32,636 bases of DNA from an uncultured Bacteroidales bacterium. Lineage in GTDB: Bacteria; Bacteroidota; Bacteroidia; Bacteroidales; F082. Made by a program: the position numbers and the translations under genes. Shown one piece after another: positions 7,604 through 15,611 of the stretch. Every line of letters starts with the position of its first letter. The first letter of the stretch is position 1. The stretch spans positions 1 to 32,636 of the forward strand of contig CAMVCZ010000040.1 of assembly GCA_947166105.1 (NCBI GenBank), given 5' to 3'. Under the pieces are notes generated by a model that worked only from the letters and a program-made list of their open reading frames with translations, had not been told where the DNA came from and made no database searches.

Positions 7604-8923
7604 ATGAAACACTTTGTCAACAGTATTCTTACTTTATTCTTTTTCAGTTTGTTAAGCCTTAACCTTTCTGCCCAATACGGCCCTCAATTCGAGAATCGAG
7701 GCTTTGAGCAATGGACCACACGCGAAGCGACATCAGTCAACGAGCCAACGCATTGGCATTCGGGTGGCACTGCTACGGGTACTTGGGCGGGTTTCTTGTC
7801 GAACCAAATCGAGCAGTCTTCGCAAACGCGACCCGGTTCCAACGGGAGCAAAAGTGTTCGCGTCTTTCCCAACAGCATTTTGGGCATTACCGCCAACGGC
7901 ACGCTGACCAACGGGCGCATCAATGCCGGTAGCATGTCAGCCTCTGGCTCAGACAATTACAACTATACGCAACGCGCCGAAAGTTCCTTCAACACCCTCA
8001 TCAGCCAACTTCCGGATTCGGTTTCCGTTTGGGTGTGTTTCCGCAGCCAAAGCACCACCGACAAAGCTCAAGTGAAAGCCGTCGTCCACGGCGATGCCGA
8101 TTACAAAATCATTGCCGACGGCACCGAAGAACCTGACGATAAGCATGTTGCCACTGCGGTTTCGTCTTTCACACGAACTTCAACCGCGAATGGTGACTAC
8201 ACTTGGCGTCGAATGAGCATCCCTTTCAATAACAATGGTCCCTGCACCGATGTGCGCTACATTCTTTTCGCCGCCACAACCAACGAAACCCCAGGCACAG
8301 GCAGCCCTGACGACGACCTCTTTTTTGATGACTTCTTGCTGATTTACAATCCAACACTTATGATGGAACAATTGGCCTCCAACCAATTTACGGCAGGTTC
8401 GATGGTCACCATTCCTTTTACTCTGACGGGAACCATGTCGCCCGACAATCTCAACGCATCGGCCAATCAAGTGATAGCCCAACTTTCCGATGCCAATGGC
8501 GACTTCGACAATCCCTTAGAGTTAGGTCGCGTCAACACAAACGCGAGTGGTAGCATTATTGCGCTAATTCCCAATGTTGCCGAAAGCCAACATTATAAAA
8601 TCCGAGTGGTTTCCACCAACTATCCCATGATTGGCGACAACATACAGGAAGTCAGCATTATCAATACTTCCTCCATCGAGAATTATGTTTCTTCTTGCCA
8701 AGTCTTCCCTAACCCATTCCATTCGACTTTGAGCATTACGACAGAAAAAACGGTCAAAAACATCCTGATTTATGATGTCTTTGGCCGTTTGGTGAAGAAC
8801 CAACCTGCATCGGGGACACAGATTGGACTCAATTTGAACGGGTTAAGCGAGGGCGTTTACTTGCTGCAATTAGATTTTGGTGGCAGCATCAGCACCCATC
8901 GAATCGTCAAAGTCGCTCGTTGA
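7604..8923 (+). CDS. T9SS type A sorting-domain protein with PCMD-like domain
   Basis: A 439-aa secreted protein. The start at 7604 gives a signal peptide (MKHFVNSILTLFFFSLLSLN, ending SAQ) and sits just past the -7 box. Residues about 22-265 begin with FENRGFEQW and end with DDLFFDDFLLIY, a pattern like the PCMD (putative carbohydrate metabolism) beta-sandwich family of Bacteroidetes. About 285-365 look like a second beta domain. The last 75 or so residues are a typical type A sorting domain: VFPNPFHSTLSI, ILIYDVFGRLV, LSEGVYLLQL. The protein is therefore expected to cross the outer membrane through the type IX system and be attached to the surface or released. Its 3' end overlaps the convergent sodB gene by 17 bp. 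The sorting domain is certain; PCMD is moderately supported. Confidence 0.85.
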   Translation: MKHFVNSILTLFFFSLLSLNLSAQYGPQFENRGFEQWTTREATSVNEPTHWHSGGTATGTWAGFLSNQIEQSSQTRPGSNGSKSVRVFPNSILGITANGTLTNGRINAGSMSASGSDNYNYTQRAESSFNTLISQLPDSVSVWVCFRSQSTTDKAQVKAVVHGDADYKIIADGTEEPDDKHVATAVSSFTRTSTANGDYTWRRMSIPFNNNGPCTDVRYILFAATTNETPGTGSPDDDLFFDDFLLIYNPTLMMEQLASNQFTAGSMVTIPFTLTGTMSPDNLNASANQVIAQLSDANGDFDNPLELGRVNTNASGSIIALIPNVAESQHYKIRVVSTNYPMIGDNIQEVSIINTSSIENYVSSCQVFPNPFHSTLSITTEKTVKNILIYDVFGRLVKNQPASGTQIGLNLNGLSEGVYLLQLDFGGSISTHRIVKVAR

Positions 8924-9488
8924 CCACATCCCAATTGATGATTTGCCAAAGGGCATTCAAGTGGTCGGGACGGCGGTTCTGATAGTCAATGTAGTAGGCG
9001 TGCTCCCACACATCGAAAGTCAACAAAGGCCTGAAACCGCGCTGCACGGGATTGCCTGCATTAGTTTCCTGCGTGATTTGCAGTTTGCCTTCCTTATCGA
9101 CAGAGAGCCACACCCAGCCTGAACCGAACAGCGTGGCACCCTTTTTCGTAAACTCCTCCTTGAAAGCCTCGAATGAACCAAATTGTTGGTCAATCCATTG
9201 GGCAATCACGCCTGTAGGCTGGTTGTCGGCTTTCGGGGTGCGGAATTGTGTGAAATAGAGGTTGTGGTTCAGGATTTGTCCGGCATTGTTGAACACGCCA
9301 CCGTCGGCGGTTTTCACGATTTCCTCCAGCGACATCTCCTCGAATTTGGTACCTTCAATAAGGCCGTTTAGGTTGTTGACATAAGCGTTCAGGTGCTTGC
9401 CGTGGTGAAAACCCAGCGTTTCCTTGCTGATGACAGGTTCAAGGGCGTTTGCCTCGTAAGGCAAAGCAATCAATTCGTATTTCTTCAT
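8907..9488 (-). CDS. sodB: Iron/manganese superoxide dismutase (iron or cambialistic type)
   Basis: A 193-aa cytosolic enzyme that converts superoxide to oxygen and hydrogen peroxide. The metal ligands are visible: His28 in HHGKH, His75 in LNHNLYF, and Asp159 and His163 in DVWEHAYY. Gln71 in NNAGQ lies where iron-type enzymes carry their active-site Gln, and the manganese-type signature is absent, so this is an iron or cambialistic enzyme as in other anaerobic Bacteroidales. The ATG at 9488 (MKKYELIALP) gives the usual family length; an in-frame TTG at 9497 adds only three residues. The gene follows the ABC transporter on the same strand after 26 bp and has no clear promoter of its own, so it may be co-transcribed with it. 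Its 3' end overlaps the T9SS cargo gene. Confidence 0.96.
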   Translation of the reverse strand: MKKYELIALPYEANALEPVISKETLGFHHGKHLNAYVNNLNGLIEGTKFEEMSLEEIVKTADGGVFNNAGQILNHNLYFTQFRTPKADNQPTGVIAQWIDQQFGSFEAFKEEFTKKGATLFGSGWVWLSVDKEGKLQITQETNAGNPVQRGFRPLLTFDVWEHAYYIDYQNRRPDHLNALWQIINWDVVNERL

Positions 9489-9514
9489 GATTTTCAAAGT
9501 GTTAGTTTAGTAAA

Positions 9515-11149
9515 TCAAATATGTTTAATGATGATAATTACCCTGTTTTCGTTTTTCAATTCTTCGAGCGTCTTATAGAATCTATCGCGGGAAGGCACGT
9601 CCATCCATGCAGTGGGTTCGTCGAAGACCATGATGGGGCAATTGGCGTACAACTGGCGGGCCAAAGCCACACGCTGCCATTGTCCCATGCTCAATTCCTC
9701 TCCATTGTCGAACATGCGTCCCAAAGGTGTGGCATAACCTTTGGGAAGTTGTTCGATAAACTTGTCCGCACCCGAAAGTCCAGCTACATGGTGAACCCTC
9801 TCTGGGTCGTAATGGTTCACATCGCCGAAACTGATGTTTTCGTCAGCAGTGCAATAGAAGCGGACAAAATCCTGGAAAATGGCTCCAATGCCTCGGCGCA
9901 GCTCTTGCAAATCATAATCGCGCACATCAACACCATTAATCAAAATAGCTCCTTTGTCAGTGTCATACAAGCGCAAGAGCAACTTCAGCAAAGTGGTCTT
10001 TCCGAAACCGTTTTGGCCTTCAATCTGGGTAACCATCCCCGCCTTTGCCACAAGATTATAATGGCTCAACACATCGTGATCCATCTTGGGATAGCGGAAC
10101 GAAATGTCCCTAAACTCGACACTCTCCACCTTTTCAGGGAATGGAATCGGGTGATCAGGGCTTTTGATGGAAGGCTCAAGATCCAAGAATTCAAACAAAT
10201 TGCTGATGAACAGCCTATTGTCGTACAGTCCGGTGACGCTGTTCACCAAACTTGTAAGCTGCGACTGTCCACGCCTGAAAGCCTCGAAAAGCATGACAAA
10301 GGAACCAACGGAAATGGCTCCATTAGTTGTACTCGTAATCAGGAAGAGGGTGACGAAAAACAGGGCGGCCATCTCCACAACCGTGCTCGACATGTCGTAG
10401 ACAGCCACGCGGCGGGAGATGCGAATCAAGTCCTTCACATAGCTGCTGCGTATCTTGACAAACCTTTCGCGGAAATAGGAGCCAAGGCTGAATGTCCTCA
10501 TTTCCTTGGCGTAATCCTTGTTGTTCAACAAGGCCGAATAATAGTTTGTGCGGCGGATGTTCTGGGTGTTTTCGCGTCGAAACGCATAGATTTTGCGTGC
10601 CTTGAGGATGCGAACCACAAACGAGGGCATCACGGCAAGTATCATCACCAAAATAATCCATTTGGAAGCAGACCAAAGCATGACGACAATACCAGAAATC
10701 GTGATGGTCGAACCGATAAGTCCCATGAATCCTTCAAGGATGCGCATGGGCCTATAGTTGGCCTCGGTCTGGGCACGATGGTAGGTGTCGTGGTACTCAG
10801 GGTTGTCGAAATATGACATGTCGAGTCTTGCCGACTGCTTTTGGACCCGGTCGCTGATGTAGTCCATCAACCGTTGCGTCATAATGTCGCTATTGACACC
10901 GCTCAACACGCTCACCATCCGAGTGACCATGAAAATCAGGCAAAATACGACAAGAAGTGTGATGGAGTCCAACTCTATTCCTAAAACAACGGGAGCCGTT
11001 TCGTTTGACACGGAATCCACGAGAAATTTCAAAATATAAAGGCTCAGCAAAGGGAGGACGCTCGATATGATCACATAAAAAATTCTCAACCAGAACGAGC
11101 GGCGGTCACACTGCCAAATCAGTTTTATTGCCTTGAAAAGTTGTTTCAT
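9515..11149 (-). CDS. ABC exporter (fused membrane and ATPase domains), short C-terminus
   Basis: A 544-aa half-transporter. The membrane domain (about 1-330) has several hydrophobic segments (for example 22-45, 62-82, 143-182, 258-275). The ATPase domain contains Walker A GQNGFGKT (378-385), Q-loop Gln426 in IFQDFVRF, a variant signature LSMGQ (486-490; usually LSGGQ), Walker B IMVFDE (506-511) and the H-loop His543. The protein stops one residue after that His, whereas related exporters run on for about 30-50 residues. FQDFVRF is typical of the subgroup exporting peptides or lantibiotic-like products, but the substrate is unknown. Only 26 bp separate its stop from sodB, so the usual tail cannot be hidden in another frame. 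It may be naturally short or carry an old deletion. Promoter at 11170-11177. Confidence 0.9.
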   Translation of the reverse strand: MKQLFKAIKLIWQCDRRSFWLRIFYVIISSVLPLLSLYILKFLVDSVSNETAPVVLGIELDSITLLVVFCLIFMVTRMVSVLSGVNSDIMTQRLMDYISDRVQKQSARLDMSYFDNPEYHDTYHRAQTEANYRPMRILEGFMGLIGSTITISGIVVMLWSASKWIILVMILAVMPSFVVRILKARKIYAFRRENTQNIRRTNYYSALLNNKDYAKEMRTFSLGSYFRERFVKIRSSYVKDLIRISRRVAVYDMSSTVVEMAALFFVTLFLITSTTNGAISVGSFVMLFEAFRRGQSQLTSLVNSVTGLYDNRLFISNLFEFLDLEPSIKSPDHPIPFPEKVESVEFRDISFRYPKMDHDVLSHYNLVAKAGMVTQIEGQNGFGKTTLLKLLLRLYDTDKGAILINGVDVRDYDLQELRRGIGAIFQDFVRFYCTADENISFGDVNHYDPERVHHVAGLSGADKFIEQLPKGYATPLGRMFDNGEELSMGQWQRVALARQLYANCPIMVFDEPTAWMDVPSRDRFYKTLEELKNENRVIIIIKHI

Positions 11150-11169
11150 ACAATTACGTAATTTGGCAG

Positions 11170-11177
11170 CAAAGATA
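11170..11177 (-). promoter_or_regulatory. Putative -7 box (TATCTTTG) for the ABC transporter
   Basis: On the minus strand TATCTTTG fits TAnnTTTG, 20 bp before the ATG at 11149. It may also drive sodB by read-through. Confidence 0.55.
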
Positions 11178-11237
11178 GTCTTTTTTTCAATCCCCGACTT
11201 GGTTTTTCTTTCGCGAATAGGGAATTTCGCAATAACA

Positions 11238-11260
11238 AGAAAAGGCTCCTTCGAGCCTTT
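11238..11260 (-). terminator. Terminator after rpoD
   Basis: An 8-bp stem (11241-11248 with 11253-11260; AAAGGCTC/GAGCCTTT) with a 4-nt loop. On the minus strand it is followed by TTCTTGTTATT. It starts 3 bp past the rpoD stop. Confidence 0.75.
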
Positions 11261-11263
11261 CCT

Positions 11264-12130
11264 TTATTGGTTCATGTACATCTGATAGAGCGGAGAATTC
11301 GGCTCCGTCTTCAGGCGTTTCAGGGCGCGGTCGCGGATTTGTCGGGTGCGCTCGCGCGAAATGTTGAGTTTCATGGCAATCTCTTCCAACGAATACTCTC
11401 GCGTCGAGCCTAATCCGAAATACATGCAGATGATGGTGCGCTCCTTCTCGTTGAGCATGTCAAGTGACCTGCGGATGGCCCTGCTGGTCGACTCCTTCTC
11501 TACTGCCGAATCGGTTTGCACCTCATCCTCAGTTACATAAATGTCCAAGAAGTTGGTGTCGTCTTGGTCGTCGATGGGGGCATCGGTCGAAACGGCACGC
11601 GAGTTGAGGCTCATCAGTTGGTCAACCTTGTCCTCGGGCAAATCCACCGCATCGGCGATTTCCTTGACGGTGGGGCGACGTTCCAACTTCTGCTCCAACA
11701 TCGAAACGGCCTTCTTCACCTTCGCCAACGCGCCCACTTGGTTCATGGGCAAGCGGATGATGCGAGCCTGCTCAGCCACGGCTTGCAAGATGCTCTGGCG
11801 AATCCACCACACGGCGTAAGAGATGAACTTGAAGCCTCTGGTTTCGTCGAAACGTTGTGCGGCCTTCACCAAGCCGAGGTTGCCCTCGTTGATAAGGTCT
11901 TGGAGGCTAAGTCCTTGGTTCTGATACTGTTTTGCCACCGAAACGACAAAGCGCAAGTTGGCCTTCACAAGTCTATCCAAAGCGGCGCGGTCGCCGGCCT
12001 TGATGCGCTGCGCCAGTTCGACCTCCTCTTCGGTGGTCAGCAGCGACTCCTTCGCAATGTCGGAGAGGTATTTGTCTAACGTCCCCGTGTTGCGGTCGGT
12101 AATCTGTTTTGAAATCTTCAGTTGTCTCAT
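11264..12130 (-). CDS. rpoD: Primary RNA polymerase sigma factor RpoD/SigA, short Bacteroidetes form
   Basis: A 288-aa sigma-70 protein of the group that directs housekeeping transcription from TAnnTTTG promoters. Region 1.2 starts near residue 16 (LDKYLSDIAKE). Region 2 includes LVKANLRFVVSVAKQYQ, DLINEGNLGL and the promoter-melting stretch FKFISYAVWWIRQSI. Region 3 includes NQVGALAKVKKA. Region 4 ends in the helix-turn-helix YSLEEIAMKLNISRERTRQI and ALKRLK. The N-terminal region 1.1 of E. coli RpoD is absent, as expected for Bacteroidetes. The gene is monocistronic: a -7 box lies about 130 bp upstream and a terminator directly downstream. It is the strongest taxonomic marker in the window. 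Confidence 0.97.
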   Translation of the reverse strand: MRQLKISKQITDRNTGTLDKYLSDIAKESLLTTEEEVELAQRIKAGDRAALDRLVKANLRFVVSVAKQYQNQGLSLQDLINEGNLGLVKAAQRFDETRGFKFISYAVWWIRQSILQAVAEQARIIRLPMNQVGALAKVKKAVSMLEQKLERRPTVKEIADAVDLPEDKVDQLMSLNSRAVSTDAPIDDQDDTNFLDIYVTEDEVQTDSAVEKESTSRAIRRSLDMLNEKERTIICMYFGLGSTREYSLEEIAMKLNISRERTRQIRDRALKRLKTEPNSPLYQMYMNQ

Positions 12131-12261
12131 TTCTTCAAATCTTTTATTGTTTTAACTTTGTTTTGTTTCATTTTCTCTCATCATGCCTTTCTCCTCTGTT
12201 TTGATTTTCGCATAATCTTTCGGCTTGGGAGAAACGGCGCGAGGCTCGTCCCTCCCAAATC

Positions 12262-12269
12262 CAAAAGTA
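12262..12269 (-). promoter_or_regulatory. Putative -7 box (TACTTTTG) for rpoD
   Basis: On the minus strand TACTTTTG fits TAnnTTTG and gives a leader of about 130 nt before the ATG at 12130. The leader holds a short GC-rich patch (about 12228-12256) with no convincing stable hairpin. Confidence 0.5.
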
Positions 12270-12332
12270 AAATATTATCAAAAACCGTACCGAAATCTCT
12301 GGATTTCAGGAAAATTTGAACTTTTTCTTCAA

Positions 12333-13802
12333 TTAATTGAAGTAGAAGTTCACCACCATGCCGTTAGGATAAACGCCTTCCATGCTCGTGCGGCGCGAGC
12401 GGTTGTTTTTCAGGGCGTTCTCCAAATCGGTCTTGCTGTTCACGGCGTTGCCGTTCACCTTCGTGATGACAAAGCCTTCCGTGATGCCCGATCCCATGAA
12501 GCGACCTTGGCGGATTTCAACGATTTTCAATCCGCTCTTGATGTTAAGGCGGCTCTTGTCGTTTTGGTTGACAGGTTGCAGCATCAGGCCAAGGTCGGAG
12601 TTGAAGAAACTCTCGCCCTTCTTCACCACATCCACATTGCCAGCCTCGTTAAGCAAGGTCAGTGTATAGTGATGGTGATGTCCGTCGCGGTTCACTTCCA
12701 CGTCGATTTTGTCGCCTGGGCGGAACTGGCGGACGCTCTCCATCAGTTGGGTGCCCGTGTTCACTTTCTTGCCGTTGATGGCCGTAATCACATCGCCGTT
12801 TTTCATGCCTGCAATTTTGGCAGCACCGTCCTCAATCACTTCCGCAACATAAACACCGTCAATGTCTTCCAAGCCTTCCTTTTCGGCCAACTCTGCGGTG
12901 AGTTCGGCGTAGCGGATGCCCAAATAGCCGCGCTGGGTTTCGCCATAAAGCAAAAGGTCATCTACCACCTTGCGGACAATGTTGGACGGAATGGCGAAGG
13001 AATATCCTTCGTAAGAACCTGTATGCGAAGCAATTGCAGCATTAATGCCGACCAATTCGCCCTTTGTGTTCACCAAAGCACCTCCACTATTGCCCGGATT
13101 GACGGCAGCATCAGTCTGGATGAAAGATTCAACAGATGTTCCTTCACCTAAAATGCTGAGGTTGCGGGCCTTGGCACTCACGATGCCTGCCGTGACCGTC
13201 GAAGTCAAGTTGAAGGGATTACCCACGGCCAACACCCATTCGCCGATGCGGACATTGTCGGAATCGCCGAAGGTAAGATACTCCAAATCAGAGGCTTCCA
13301 CCTTAATCAAGGCCAAGTCGGTGGTAGGGTCGGTCCCGATGATGGTAGCGGTTTTCTTCACCTTATTATTAAAGGTGACTTCCACTTCGTCAGCACCTTC
13401 CACGACGTGGTTGTTGGTGACGATGTAGCCGTCGGGGGTCAGCACCACGCCAGAACCGTAAGCCACCATCGTGTTGTTGCGGGTCTGTCCCGGATAACCA
13501 TACAATTGTCCGAGCAAAGCACCGAAAAAGTCGTTGTAAGTAGTGCTTTGCCTCACCACTTTCGTCATAATATGGACCACTGCGTCAACGCTGCGCTCGG
13601 CGGCATCGACGAAGTCAGGAGTGCTTTCGGTGGGCACAAAGGCCACGCGCTGCACTTTGGATTGCTGAACCTGCTCTATTTCAGTGGCAGGCTCTTGCTG
13701 TTCAGTTTGGTTTTCGCTAACATTAGCGTTTTCGGGTTGATTCGCGCACGATGCCGCCAACAACAGTCCGGCAAGCATCAAAGTCATACTCACTTTTCTC
13801 AT
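12333..13802 (-). CDS. degP: DegP/HtrA-family serine protease with two PDZ domains, lipoprotein
   Basis: A 489-aa envelope protease/chaperone that degrades or refolds damaged exported proteins. The lipoprotein signal (MRKVSMTLML then LLAASC, Cys19) is followed by a Gln/Glu-rich linker (20-50). The trypsin-like domain carries His132 in TNNHVV, Asp162 in TTDLALIKV and Ser239 in NPGNSGG. PDZ1 begins near YLGIRYAEL (about 290) and PDZ2, which is shorter and more diverged, near LGLMLQPV (about 400). The lipid anchor fits a periplasmic location at a membrane. No TAnnTTTG box is obvious upstream (13803-13870), so a stress sigma factor could drive it (inference). It faces the divergent GNAT gene. No clear terminator: only a 16-bp AT-rich palindrome at 12327-12342 overlapping the stop. 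Confidence 0.95.
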   Translation of the reverse strand: MRKVSMTLMLAGLLLAASCANQPENANVSENQTEQQEPATEIEQVQQSKVQRVAFVPTESTPDFVDAAERSVDAVVHIMTKVVRQSTTYNDFFGALLGQLYGYPGQTRNNTMVAYGSGVVLTPDGYIVTNNHVVEGADEVEVTFNNKVKKTATIIGTDPTTDLALIKVEASDLEYLTFGDSDNVRIGEWVLAVGNPFNLTSTVTAGIVSAKARNLSILGEGTSVESFIQTDAAVNPGNSGGALVNTKGELVGINAAIASHTGSYEGYSFAIPSNIVRKVVDDLLLYGETQRGYLGIRYAELTAELAEKEGLEDIDGVYVAEVIEDGAAKIAGMKNGDVITAINGKKVNTGTQLMESVRQFRPGDKIDVEVNRDGHHHHYTLTLLNEAGNVDVVKKGESFFNSDLGLMLQPVNQNDKSRLNIKSGLKIVEIRQGRFMGSGITEGFVITKVNGNAVNSKTDLENALKNNRSRRTSMEGVYPNGMVVNFYFN

Positions 13803-13871
13803 CTCTATTGGGTTTTAATTGTTTATCGTCTCATTAATGCTTTTTTTCCGCCTTTATTGCGCCGAAAAGCG

Positions 13872-13879
13872 TATTTTTG
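13872..13879 (+). promoter_or_regulatory. Putative -7 box (TATTTTTG) for the GNAT gene
   Basis: TATTTTTG fits TAnnTTTG, preceded by CG as in several other promoters of this window. The leader to the ATG at 13963 would be about 80 nt. Confidence 0.5.
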
Positions 13880-13962
13880 TCGAAAATTTCAGCGGGTGAG
13901 GTTTATCAAATTATGTGCCAACCCGCTCGCAAAAGAGGGTTTTTCAACGAAATAAGCGAAAA

Positions 13963-14487
13963 ATGTTCATCAAAAATGACACAATTGCGCTTCGTCGCGC
14001 CGAGCCAGAGGATGCCGACTTGATTTTCCGCTGGGAAAACGACCGCGATATTTGGCGGGTGAGCGGCACCCATGCCCCCTATTCTCGCTTCCAAATCGAG
14101 CAATTCCTGTTGAGCGACAACGACTTGCCCTCACAAAAGCAACTCCGCCTGATGATTGACCTGACCGAAAACGGACAAACTATCGGTTGCATCGACATCT
14201 ACGATTACGACCCCATCAACAGCCGCGCCGGGTTAGGCATCCTTATCGATAAAACTTTTCGCCAACAAGGTTATGCCAAAGCCGCATTGGAGTTGTGCAT
14301 CACTTATCTTTTCAACGATTTGCTGCTCCATCAAGTGTATTGCTCTGTGGACGAGACCAATACGGAAAGCCAGAAACTGTTTCTCAGTCAAGGATTTGAG
14401 GTTTGCGGCAGGCGAAAGGATTGGATTAAGACCTTGGAGGGTTTTATTGATGAGCTGGAATATCAGAAGATCAAAAGCCATTGTTAG
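13963..14487 (+). CDS. GNAT-family N-acetyltransferase, SpeG/RimJ-like
   Basis: A 174-aa cytosolic acetyltransferase that uses acetyl-CoA. The start at 13963 (MFIKNDTIALRRAEPEDADL) matches where family members begin; an in-frame Met at 13915 adds 16 atypical residues. Family features are the N-terminal substrate part with FRWENDRDIWRVSGT, a central strand IGCIDIYDYDPINSRAGLGI, the acetyl-CoA pyrophosphate loop RQQGYAKAAL (the Q/RxxGxG/A motif) and the C-terminal SQKLFLSQGFE. The sequence resembles the Bacteroidetes enzymes annotated as spermidine/spermine (SpeG-like) or ribosomal-protein acetyltransferases; the substrate cannot be told from sequence alone. It is divergent from degP and convergent with the cytolysin pseudogene. 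Confidence 0.9.
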   Translation: MFIKNDTIALRRAEPEDADLIFRWENDRDIWRVSGTHAPYSRFQIEQFLLSDNDLPSQKQLRLMIDLTENGQTIGCIDIYDYDPINSRAGLGILIDKTFRQQGYAKAALELCITYLFNDLLLHQVYCSVDETNTESQKLFLSQGFEVCGRRKDWIKTLEGFIDELEYQKIKSHC

Positions 14488-14491
14488 TACG

Positions 14492-15498
14492 TCAACAACT
14501 GGGTCTTCGACTTTTCGTCAACATAGGTAGTCTTGCCACTAAGACGACATGACCGCTGATATCAATGCCAATCTCACCGTTATCCGGATATATATACCCA
14601 ACCACATCATCGCGCCATTTGCCCCAGAAAAATTTCCTACACATCACCTGCATCCGTATAGGACCGGAAAGGTATTGCCCCTTATCAAGGTTCAGCGGAA
14701 AGGTCTTCGAACCTTTAAAACTGAGTTCATGCTCAATGCATCGAAGGTATCCGTCCATGGCACAACTATCTTTAAGCACCTCTACCTCGACAAATTCACT
14801 GTTTTCATCCGCCTGTTCAAACTCCACCACATTATAGTCAATCCGCATTTTGAGTTTTGCACCCAAGAAATGCTTTGCATTGTTGCGGAAAGTACAAGTC
14901 ACCATGTGCGGCATAGGCAATTTCCAAGAAACTCACACTCACGCCAAGGTTCATCGCCATTTCAGTTACGCTTGACACATACGTCTTCTTATAGTTCAAT
15001 CCCACCGGAGGCCTATAATCCGACGACTGCAATATACTGTAGAGGGCCGATTGGGATGGCGTCGGCACTGTTCTTCACGTCGCTGACGGACGTAGACTTG
15101 CCTTTTCCCGTGTTGAAATCCACCCTAATAGTCACCGTACCATAGTCGAGACCAACCAGGGTGGGGTTGCCGTTAGCCAAGTCTTGGTCGGCGTAAACAA
15201 CGGCACCAGGAAAGATATTGTCGAGATTCTCGGCAAAAATATCCTGCTTCGATTCGTTCACTTGGTGAACGACTGTTTTCAGTTTATACGCCACATTCCC
15301 CGAAATAAAGATTGCCGGCACCTTCTCCTCCTCTGGTATTTAGTACATCAGCTTCATCTCCTTGCCTGCACTTTGCTTCAAAACACTATTGATGCTCTGA
15401 TGCGTGTTGTTTTGAGCTTGCACCGTGAGCACGGCAAAACTGAGCACGGCAACCAAAAGAAACAACTTTTTCGTAAAAATGTATGGTGTAATGCCCAT
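14492..15498 (-). pseudogene. Broken thiol-activated (cholesterol-dependent) cytolysin
   Basis: The minus strand holds a collinear but damaged cytolysin of the perfringolysin type. The piece from 15498 starts with a signal peptide (FLLVAVLSFAVLTVQAQ) and hits an in-frame TAA at 15340-15342. The same frame continues as IPEEEKVPAIF, then FPGAVVYADQDLANGNPT, matching the perfringolysin stretch YPGALQLADKAFVENRPT, and ends about 15013. A second frame continues with VGLNYKKTYVSSVTEMAMNL (the SESMVYSKSQISSALNV region). The third frame (from about 14920) matches only the C-terminal end: TCTFRNNAK, DYNVVEFEQ, then CRKFFWGKWRD (14609-14641), aligned with the undecapeptide ECTGLAWEWWR plus Asp. About 200 residues of the membrane-inserting middle are missing. 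An intact gene would need about 1.5 kb; about 1.0 kb remains. It cannot make a working pore-former. Confidence 0.8.
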
Positions 15499-15580
15499 AA
15501 TACTGTTTTCGGTTGTAAACATACGACAATTTCTAAAACTATGGAAAAAAAACACATGTATGCTGAAACAAAAAAACTCG

Positions 15581-15588
15581 TAATTTTG
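15581..15588 (+). promoter_or_regulatory. Putative -7 box (TAATTTTG) for the mltG operon
   Basis: TAATTTTG fits TAnnTTTG, preceded by CTCG, 23 bp before the ATG at 15612. Confidence 0.6.
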
Positions 15589-15611
15589 TAGCCCGAAAAA
15601 CGCATCATGCT

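Noticed and set aside
9521..10816. A 431-aa plus-strand open frame opposite the ABC transporter
   Set aside because: The minus-strand frame carries all ABC motifs; the plus-strand product is a His/Gln-rich shadow.
12327..12342. 16-bp AT-rich palindrome at the end of degP as a terminator
   Set aside because: It overlaps the stop codon, has no loop, and is not followed by a T run on the minus strand.
13891..13927. AGCGGGT...ACCCGCT inverted repeat in the leader of the GNAT gene, possible attenuator or riboswitch
   Set aside because: The stem is only 7 bp with a 23-nt loop, and no known riboswitch elements are visible.
14492..15498. Three small independent hypothetical genes on the minus strand
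   Set aside because: The pieces are in the right order along one cytolysin, lack their own starts and signals, and are better explained as one pseudogene.
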